A DNA stretch of 12,139 nt from an uncultured Kiritimatiellota bacterium (lineage in GTDB: Bacteria > Verrucomicrobiota > Kiritimatiellia > RFP12 > UBA1067): contig CAKURH010000104.1 of the NCBI GenBank assembly GCA_934675625.1, forward strand, positions 1 to 12,139, written 5' to 3'. Both the position numbers and the translations under genes were made by a program. The notes under the pieces are model-generated. The model searched no databases. It worked only from the letters and a program-made list of their open reading frames with translations, and was not told the DNA's origin. Below, piece after piece: positions 8,801 through 12,139 of the stretch; the first letter of the stretch is position 1; each line of letters starts with the position of its first letter.

Positions 8801-9734
8801 GGGCCTCGATGCGCGGCAGGTCGATTTCGACTTCGTGGACGACGACCTCATCGAGACGGGTCGACTCCCCTACGCGGCGGTCGTCTTCCCGACGGACGGC
8901 GGGCTGAGCGAGAAGGGGAAGACTGCGATTGCCGGCTACCGGGCGCGCGGCGGGCTGACGTTGGGGCCGGACGAACTCGACCGTGCGCCCCGGACGTGCC
9001 GCGCGTCGGGCTCCGGCGCGGAGAGCCTGCGCGTCACGAAGCGGCTTCTGCCGGACGGCACGGCGGACTACTTCCTTGTGAACGAGGGCGACTGGGCGAT
9101 CGCGCCGATGGTGGCGTTCGACGAGGGCGCGGTGCGCACGGTTGAGCTCGACCCCTGCGGTTCTGCGTTCGTTCGCCTCGCGGCGGACGGGAGGGTGCAG
9201 GAGGCTCCTCCGGTGCGTCCGGCGATCGTCGCGCGGCGCGAGCTGAAGGATGGCTGGACGGTGCGCAAGGCGTGGGCCGTCCGCCCCGGTGCGGCGGACT
9301 TCGAGTATCCAGACTGCTCGGCGGAGTCTGAACGGCCCTGCGTTCCCGGCGACTGGGGGACGACGTTTGGGACGAACTTCAGCGGACGGGCCGTCTACCG
9401 TGTCGCGTTCGTGGCGGAGGGCGACAGGGCCGAGCTCGACCTTGGAAAAGTCGGTGTCTGCGCCGCCGCGCGGCTGAACGGGCGCGAGCTTGAGCCGCGT
9501 TTCGCGCCGCCGTTCCGGTGGGAGGTTTCGCTCGCGGTTGGGACGAACGTCCTGGAGGTGACGGTCGCGAACACGCTGGCGAACGCGCTCGTGCCGACGC
9601 TCGGCCGCATCGGGCGCGACTTCCCACCGAAGTCGTCATGGTCGTTCCGCGAGGAGGCGTTCTACGCGCGGGACGACTTCGCCTCCGGCCTCATCGGCCC
9701 CGTCACCCTCGGCTTCACGGCGGAAGGACGGTGA
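5859..9734 (+). CDS. Secreted bimodular glycosidase: GH110-like beta-helix fused to GH106-like module with C-terminal jelly-roll
   Basis: The product has 1291 residues. ATG 5859 is preceded by AGGAAAG 10 nt upstream and opens a signal peptide (R2, K3, then a Cys/Leu/Phe core, cleavage near AFA18). Residues ~25-520 are a right-handed beta-helix resembling GH110 alpha-1,3-galactosidases: an insert (~115-215), then NADGIHVEG with D270 and GLGDDALNV with D293-D294. Spacing of 23/24 matches, as I recall, the three active-site aspartates of the structurally studied Pseudoalteromonas GH110 enzyme. From ~545 the sequence changes to a GH106-like (PF17132) alpha/beta catalytic region: PALFWWWN (555-562), WLYDEGGWPSG (D634, E635), VFTDEPS (D721, E722) and LSETFAIYGE (E869). 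Residues ~1160-1280 contain SGRAVYRV...ELDL...RLNGREL, a galactose-binding-like jelly-roll seen at the end of GH2 and GH106 proteins. GH106 enzymes are alpha-L-rhamnosidases, but related divergent groups are uncharacterised, so the second specificity is open. No internal stop, shift or second signal peptide is seen at the junction. It is the last gene of the operon. Confidence 0.88.
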   Translation: MRKIFTCCLFSCALSAFAAPRPVVRVVPGADVQRALDAAPDGAEIRFAAGDYPVDSELVVTNRRDLLVRGETGARFVIRFEPVEAKTRTAQGFVCRDLKGITFENLVFTTDRPVNCNGTVVAIDAAHDTYDVGIDEGFPIDTRQVFAAANSVGADSAPSAALECQGETPYEIVGPRTIRAQGPRRTWAPNWRYDYANLKLGQRIVYRFLKSGRHVFLLSDCADMVFRDITVERSASFVVRIRTRSRNATFERFVVRAPAGAREILAGNADGIHVEGLSGELVLKDCHFRGLGDDALNVHALAGFVKAYDPATGALDIRRRSRRTGEGLHADSWARTGDEIVVYDPKTFLEKGRFVLDGHRKGRGRVTNLTGTLAVDDVLANRAFYPKVTVSGCTFENSRARGILLQSQDMLIENSRFAGHLLAGLLIAPDIRTWNEVGPAKNVEIRNNEFTRCGTLPTTANLGALVIKASHDVGSAEYPAGVHENISIHGNDFHDNGTRGIYVSAVKGLDIRDNRFARNASAPDGVADCPDVRTVNCETVAAALAARAADESFAPALFWWWNAKLDAKALCAQVDDFYDHGFRTLCIHPFPKGFRPTKFPCDMEPDYLTDGYLDIYAAVTDHAAEKGMVCWLYDEGGWPSGGACGQVVVSDPVRFAIRRMERGKDGGATLIVEKYDPCEKAPYPSVIEPGATDRFLELTHERLKSRVGRHFGKAVPWVFTDEPSAPHGYDRLGWSTDFAREFRARKGYDVTPFLTEMLRKGHARAEVRRARVDYYDVMADLFVERYLLPCRDWCRANGLFFGGHLDGDDDIRNALTHGHGSLLRSLRAMDLPGVDCIWRQIHPNSSYTAFPRLASSAAHQTGARRVLSETFAIYGETLSPVLMKRTVDFQLVRGVNQFVFAFACQSTAGRFMSLGDPHFGPCDPKWPFMPAFNAYVRDTCARLAAGTNPVRVAVYWDVRSVWAEGFGGGGAVAAAQSAVARGLDARQVDFDFVDDDLIETGRLPYAAVVFPTDGGLSEKGKTAIAGYRARGGLTLGPDELDRAPRTCRASGSGAESLRVTKRLLPDGTADYFLVNEGDWAIAPMVAFDEGAVRTVELDPCGSAFVRLAADGRVQEAPPVRPAIVARRELKDGWTVRKAWAVRPGAADFEYPDCSAESERPCVPGDWGTTFGTNFSGRAVYRVAFVAEGDRAELDLGKVGVCAAARLNGRELEPRFAPPFRWEVSLAVGTNVLEVTVANTLANALVPTLGRIGRDFPPKSSWSFREEAFYARDDFASGLIGPVTLGFTAEGR

Positions 9735-9760
9735 ACGGCGAAACAAGATAGAGTTTCGTG

Positions 9761-9795
9761 GGGGACAGGCCCCCTATTCGGTGGGGCCTGTCCCC
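9761..9795 (+). repeat. REP-like perfect palindrome downstream of the glycosidase operon
   Basis: GGGGACAGGCCCC (9761-9773) and GGGGCCTGTCCCC (9783-9795) are perfect reverse complements forming a 13-bp stem with a 9-nt loop, CTATTCGGT. ATTCG occurs both in the loop (9776-9780) and just after the stem (9796-9800). Palindromes built on GGGGACAG...CTGTCCCC are familiar as repetitive extragenic elements mobilised by REP-associated tyrosine transposases in many environmental bacteria. It lies 26 nt after the operon's last stop and could protect or end the transcript. No T-run follows on either strand, so a classic intrinsic terminator is not supported. Confidence 0.6.
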
Positions 9796-9894
9796 ATTCG
9801 CGCACATTAAAAACGCTAAAAATCTGTTAGTTTGTGCAGTTAGCGCGAAATGAGAATCAAATGCGGAACATTCTCGCGACACAAGAGTTGTTTT

Positions 9895-9947
9895 GTTCGA
9901 CTATAATCGAATAAATTTTAATTTCAGCCGTCCGTTCGACTGTAATC
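9895..9947 (+). repeat. Two copies of GTTCGACTRTAATC upstream of the DUF4143 ATPase gene
   Basis: GTTCGACTATAATC (9895-9908) and GTTCGACTGTAATC (9934-9947) differ at one of 14 positions and start 39 nt apart. They lie in AT-rich DNA just upstream of the -10 box at 9953. They could be binding boxes for a regulator, or a duplicated promoter segment, since the first copy contains TATAAT. Confidence 0.45.
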
Positions 9948-9948
9948 T

Positions 9949-9958
9949 ATGGTATAAT
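9949..9958 (+). promoter_or_regulatory. Extended -10 promoter of the DUF4143 ATPase gene
   Basis: ATGGTATAAT carries an exact TATAAT (9953-9958) preceded by TGG, the TGn extension that lets sigma70-type promoters work without a good -35 box; none is seen at 17-18 nt spacing. A start about 7 nt downstream would leave a leader of roughly 12 nt before ATG 9978. The identical 10-mer precedes the next ATPase gene at 11476. Confidence 0.6.
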
Positions 9959-9965
9959 GTCCGGC

Positions 9966-9970
9966 AGGAG
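9966..9970 (+). promoter_or_regulatory. Ribosome binding site that fixes the DUF4143 ATPase start
   Basis: AGGAG lies 7 nt before ATG 9978. This supports that start over the in-frame ATG at 9957, which overlaps the -10 box and so would not be transcribed. Confidence 0.75.
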
Positions 9971-9977
9971 AAATTCT

Positions 9978-11192
9978 ATGGTTATTCGTCATGATTATCT
10001 TGAAAAGGTGCGGCCTTATGTTGATCTTGACATCGTCAAGGTCTTGACTGGGATTCGGCGCTCGGGAAAATCTGTTCTCATGGAGCAGATTCGAGACCTG
10101 TTGATGAAGCCGAAAAATCCAGATGGCGAGTTTATCTACTTCAATCTTGAAGAAGAGGAAAATGCAGCCTACCTGAAGAAGGGTGCTTTGCATGCACATG
10201 TGCTGGAGCGGATGTCCCAATGCGGCGCACGTAAAGTCTACGTGTTCCTTGACGAGATACATCACGTCGAAGATTGGGAGATTACTGTCAACTCGTTGCG
10301 AGCGAAAAAGAACGTGGACGTCTACATCACGGGCTCCAATTCCAAGTTGCTTTCGGGCGAACTCGCGTCCCATCTGACGGGACGGTATGTCGAGATCCTC
10401 GTGACGCCCTTTTCGTTTCCTGAATTTGAAGAGGCGGCGCGTGCGTCATTCCCTCAGTTGACGCGAGACGACCTGTTCGTGCGGTATCTCCAGTTTGGCG
10501 GGATGCCGTTTCTTTCCAGCCTGGGTTATCGCGTAGACCTTTGCCGGAACTATCTGGAAGACGTCTATTCGTCCATTCTCCTCAAGGATGTCGTGCGAAG
10601 GGGGCGGATTCGGGACGTCGATATGCTGGGGCGCATCTTCCAGTTTGTCATGACAGAAGCTGGGCATACGTTCTCGGCGGCCTCCATCGTCCGCTTCCTC
10701 AAGAGCGAGAGACGCCCTTGCACGGTCGATACGGTGCTGAATTACCTTGAACTGGGCGAAGAGGCCTTTTTGTTCCGGCGCGTCAAGCGAGAGGATCTCG
10801 TCGGGCGGCGTATCCTGTCGGTGGACGAGAAGTTCTACGTGACGGATACGGGCATGCGGCGCGCGCTTGTCGGAGGAGCCGCAATGCGCGACATAGACCA
10901 GACGCTTGAGAACCTTGTCTATCTTGAGCTGGTTCGGCGTGGGTTTCGCGTGACGGTTGGGCGTGTGCACGAGCAAGAGGTCGATTTCGTCGCCGACCGA
11001 AACGGCGAAAAGGCGTATTATCAGGTCGCTTACTTGATGCCGACCGAAGAGACTCGCGTACGCGAGTTCGGTGCGTTCAGGGGAATTTCGGACAATTATC
11101 CGAAGTTCGTGATCTCGATGGATTCCTTTGACATGAGCATGGACGGCATTCGGCATATTCGCGCCACAGATTTCTTTTCCCGGATCGCATAG
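9978..11192 (+). CDS. AAA-family ATPase with DUF4143 domain
   Basis: The 404-residue protein, starting at ATG 9978, has an N-terminal AAA_14 (PF13173) P-loop domain. Walker A is GIRRSGKS (25-32), Walker B is VYVFLDE (D92-E93), and a sensor segment reads TGSNSKLLSGELASHLTGR. The C-terminal DUF4143 (PF13635) region begins after ~200 and ends in a PD-(D/E)XK-like fold. There EQEVDFV (E334, D336) and YYQVAY (Q349) occupy the places of the nuclease acidic residues, with a Gln variant that is common in this family. Length is normal for the family. It is cytosolic; its role is unknown, with proposals ranging from a DNA-acting ATPase to a defence or mobile-element function. Codons are less GC-biased than in the glycosidase operon, suggesting separate acquisition. 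It has its own promoter and is separated from its neighbours by 243 and 300 nt. Confidence 0.92.
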   Translation: MVIRHDYLEKVRPYVDLDIVKVLTGIRRSGKSVLMEQIRDLLMKPKNPDGEFIYFNLEEEENAAYLKKGALHAHVLERMSQCGARKVYVFLDEIHHVEDWEITVNSLRAKKNVDVYITGSNSKLLSGELASHLTGRYVEILVTPFSFPEFEEAARASFPQLTRDDLFVRYLQFGGMPFLSSLGYRVDLCRNYLEDVYSSILLKDVVRRGRIRDVDMLGRIFQFVMTEAGHTFSAASIVRFLKSERRPCTVDTVLNYLELGEEAFLFRRVKREDLVGRRILSVDEKFYVTDTGMRRALVGGAAMRDIDQTLENLVYLELVRRGFRVTVGRVHEQEVDFVADRNGEKAYYQVAYLMPTEETRVREFGAFRGISDNYPKFVISMDSFDMSMDGIRHIRATDFFSRIA

Positions 11193-11294
11193 GCATTCCT
11201 AAAAGCTATTGGCGTGATTGCGGGTTTGCGCGGAGCAGGGCATTGTATCTGCCGATCATGTAGAGGGGAATGATGCGTAGTCTTGTCAACTATC

Positions 11295-11338
11295 AAAAAT
11301 CCAATGTTATAAAGTCAATAAAGTCATAAAAATCCAAT
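11295..11338 (+). repeat. Nested direct repeats in AT-rich DNA
   Basis: Two exact copies of AAAAATCCAAT (11295-11305 and 11328-11338) bracket two exact, abutting copies of ATAAAGTCA (11309-11317 and 11318-11326). The layout is compact and could be an operator or a scar of insertion. No protein-coding meaning is seen. Confidence 0.6.
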
Positions 11339-11375
11339 CTTACAGACAGATGCTCAAAAGAACTCGGCGGGCGGG

Positions 11376-11447
11376 GCATCCGAGCTCGACCTCGACCGAG
11401 TTTGGGTCTGCGCGTTGGCGCGGCTGAACGGGCGTGATAGGCGATAG
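11376..11447 (+). pseudogene. Remnant of a glycosidase C-terminal jelly-roll domain
   Basis: In the frame GCA TCC GAG CTC the DNA reads ASELDLDRVWVCALARLNG followed by RDRR and TAG (11445-11447). It aligns without gaps to residues 1192-1210 of the large glycosidase, 14 of 19 identical; at nucleotide level 11381-11438 matches 9431-9488 at 44 of 58 positions. ELDL...V.VCA.ARLNG is the conserved core of the galactose-binding-like domain of GH2/GH106-type enzymes. Nothing else of the domain is recognisable on either side, and there is no start or ribosome site. It is therefore a decayed fragment of a paralogous glycosidase gene, not a fresh copy of the neighbour. Confidence 0.65.
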
Positions 11448-11455
11448 GGGCCTGT

Positions 11456-11485
11456 TTGCGATGGAAAAGCCGTAAATGGTATAAT
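11456..11485 (+). promoter_or_regulatory. Promoter of the AAA-ATPase-like gene
   Basis: TTGCGA (11456-11461) lies 18 nt upstream of an exact TATAAT (11480-11485) with the TGG extension. The decamer ATGGTATAAT (11476-11485) is identical to the one before the other ATPase gene. Only 7 nt separate the -10 box from ATG 11493, so transcription would start at or next to the start codon, giving a leaderless or nearly leaderless mRNA. Confidence 0.6.
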
Positions 11486-11502
11486 ACGTGGCATGGAAAA
11501 GC
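11461..11502 (+). repeat. Duplicated ATGGAAAAGC around the promoter
   Basis: ATGGAAAAGC occurs at 11461-11470 and again at 11493-11502, where it forms the first codons of the ATPase gene (MEK). The upstream copy runs ATG GAA AAG CCG TAA, a four-codon frame that closes before the -10 box. The 32-nt spacing suggests a small duplication of the gene's start. Confidence 0.4.
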
Positions 11503-12139
11503 TCGCGACAGACATCTACACGTTCTCCGAACTCATCAAAAACGGGTTCACGTACATCGACAAGACCGACCGGCTCTGGCCGCTTGTCAACCTGTCGATC
11601 GGCAAGCAGTTCTTCATCGCGCGGCCGCGCCGGTTCGGAAAGTCGCTCACCGTGTCCGTCCTGCAGGCCCTCTTCGAGGGGCGGCGCGATCTCTTCAAGG
11701 GGCTTTTCATCGAGCCGCTGTGGGACTGGTCGAAGAGATGGCCCGTCCTGCGGCTCGACCTGGGGAGTGTCCAGCCTGACCGCGCGGAGGACCTGAAGGG
11801 GCAGTTCACGACGATTCTCGCTAGCGAGGCGTCGCGCAACGGCGTTGCGCTGCGTTCCGGAGAGACGGTCTCCGACACGTTCCGCAACCTCATCGAAGAC
11901 CTCGCGGCGCAGGCGCCCGACGGGCAGGTGGTGCTTCTCGTGGACGAGTACGACAAGCCGCTCCTGAAGAAGCTCAACACGCCGGACGTGATCCCGTTCC
12001 GCAACGCGCTCAAGGCGTTCTACTCCGTCGTCAAGACGCTGGAGGGGAAGCAGCGCTTCACGTTCATCACGGGCATCAGCAAGTTCTCGAAGGTCTCGAT
12101 CTTCTCCGACCTCAACAACCTCAACGACATGACGATGGA
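11493..12139 (+). CDS. AAA-ATPase-like protein (PF09820 type), 5' part only
   Basis: The frame from ATG 11493 stays open to the right edge, giving about 215 residues; family members are usually about 500-550. The order of motifs is textbook for the family: YTFSELIKNGFTYIDKTD (9-26), the P-loop ARPRRFGKSL (43-52), a Walker B VVLLVDEYDKP (D151, E152) and FITGISKFSKVSIFSDLNNL near the cut. The usual C-terminal PD-(D/E)XK nuclease-like domain (PF08011) would lie beyond the window. No Shine-Dalgarno is seen, consistent with the -10 box sitting only 7 nt upstream. Function in this family is not established; multi-copy occurrence and the nuclease-like tail hint at DNA-linked or defence roles. It is a different family from the DUF4143 ATPase upstream, although both have the same promoter decamer. 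Confidence 0.9.
   Translation, partial: MEKLATDIYTFSELIKNGFTYIDKTDRLWPLVNLSIGKQFFIARPRRFGKSLTVSVLQALFEGRRDLFKGLFIEPLWDWSKRWPVLRLDLGSVQPDRAEDLKGQFTTILASEASRNGVALRSGETVSDTFRNLIEDLAAQAPDGQVVLLVDEYDKPLLKKLNTPDVIPFRNALKAFYSVVKTLEGKQRFTFITGISKFSKVSIFSDLNNLNDMTM

Larger units (their letters stand above)
11193..11492. other. 300-nt intergenic region between the two ATPase genes
   Basis: No intact gene is present. From left to right it holds a 25-codon open minus-strand fragment ending at a TAG (11206-11280; reads IIPLYMIGRYNALLRANPQ), an AT-rich nested repeat block (11295-11338), a GC-rich remnant of a glycosidase C-terminus (11376-11447), and a promoter (11456-11485) for the downstream ATPase gene. 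The alternation of AT-rich and GC-rich pieces suggests a patchwork of decayed sequence. Confidence 0.7.

Noticed and set aside
9761..9795. Intrinsic terminator after the glycosidase operon
   Set aside because: The stem is strong but no T-run follows on either strand; kept only as a REP-like repeat.
9957..9959. ATG 9957 as the DUF4143 ATPase start
   Set aside because: It overlaps the TATAAT box and has no ribosome site; ATG 9978 has AGGAG 7 nt upstream and begins at the family's usual N-terminus.
11284..11289. Minus-strand TTGACA as a -35 box
   Set aside because: No TATAAT-like hexamer lies 16-19 nt downstream on that strand.
1..12139. CRISPR array, tRNA or rRNA genes, intact insertion sequence
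   Set aside because: No regularly spaced repeat series, no cloverleaf-like sequence and no transposase frame were seen on either strand.

Overview
The window looks like a high-GC accessory segment from a bacterium of the Kiritimatiellota/Verrucomicrobiota type, probably a gut or other polysaccharide-rich-habitat lineage. This is an inference from three things: the glycine- and threonine-rich autotransporter-like repeat protein, the secreted beta-helix glycosidases, and the two AAA-type ATPases (one with a DUF4143 tail, one of the AAA-ATPase-like/PD-(D/E)XK type) that are abundant in such genomes. No rRNA, tRNA or housekeeping gene is present to fix the taxonomy.

Left part (1-9734): four same-strand genes packed as one probable operon. 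(1) The 3' end of a large secreted repeat protein, cut by the left edge. (2) A secreted right-handed beta-helix protein with a Pectate_lyase_3 entry motif and a GH110-like aspartate constellation, 12 nt downstream. (3) A Tat-exported, probably lipid-anchored calcineurin-like metallophosphoesterase, overlapping gene 2 by ATGA. (4) A 1291-residue secreted enzyme that joins a GH110-like beta-helix to a GH106-like catalytic module and a C-terminal jelly-roll, 33 nt further on. Together they look like a surface/periplasmic glycan-degrading set: alpha-galactoside and possibly rhamnoside or related deoxysugar removal, plus removal of a phosphate ester. The real substrate cannot be read from the sequence.

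Middle (9735-9977): a noncoding stretch with a perfect 13-bp-stem palindrome of REP type, then AT-rich DNA with a repeated GTTCGACTRTAATC box and an extended -10 promoter.

Right part (9978-12139): a complete DUF4143-type ATPase gene of visibly lower GC than the operon, then a 300-nt intergenic region, then the 5' part of an AAA-ATPase-like gene cut by the right edge. The intergenic region holds nested direct repeats, a decayed fragment of a glycosidase jelly-roll homologous to the end of gene 4, and a promoter. Both ATPase genes are preceded by the same 10-mer, ATGGTATAAT, placed so close to the start codon that their mRNAs should have almost no leader.

The most notable points are the GH110-like/GH106-like fusion, a second GH110-like protein in the same operon, the glycosidase remnant between the ATPase genes, and the shared near-leaderless promoter architecture.
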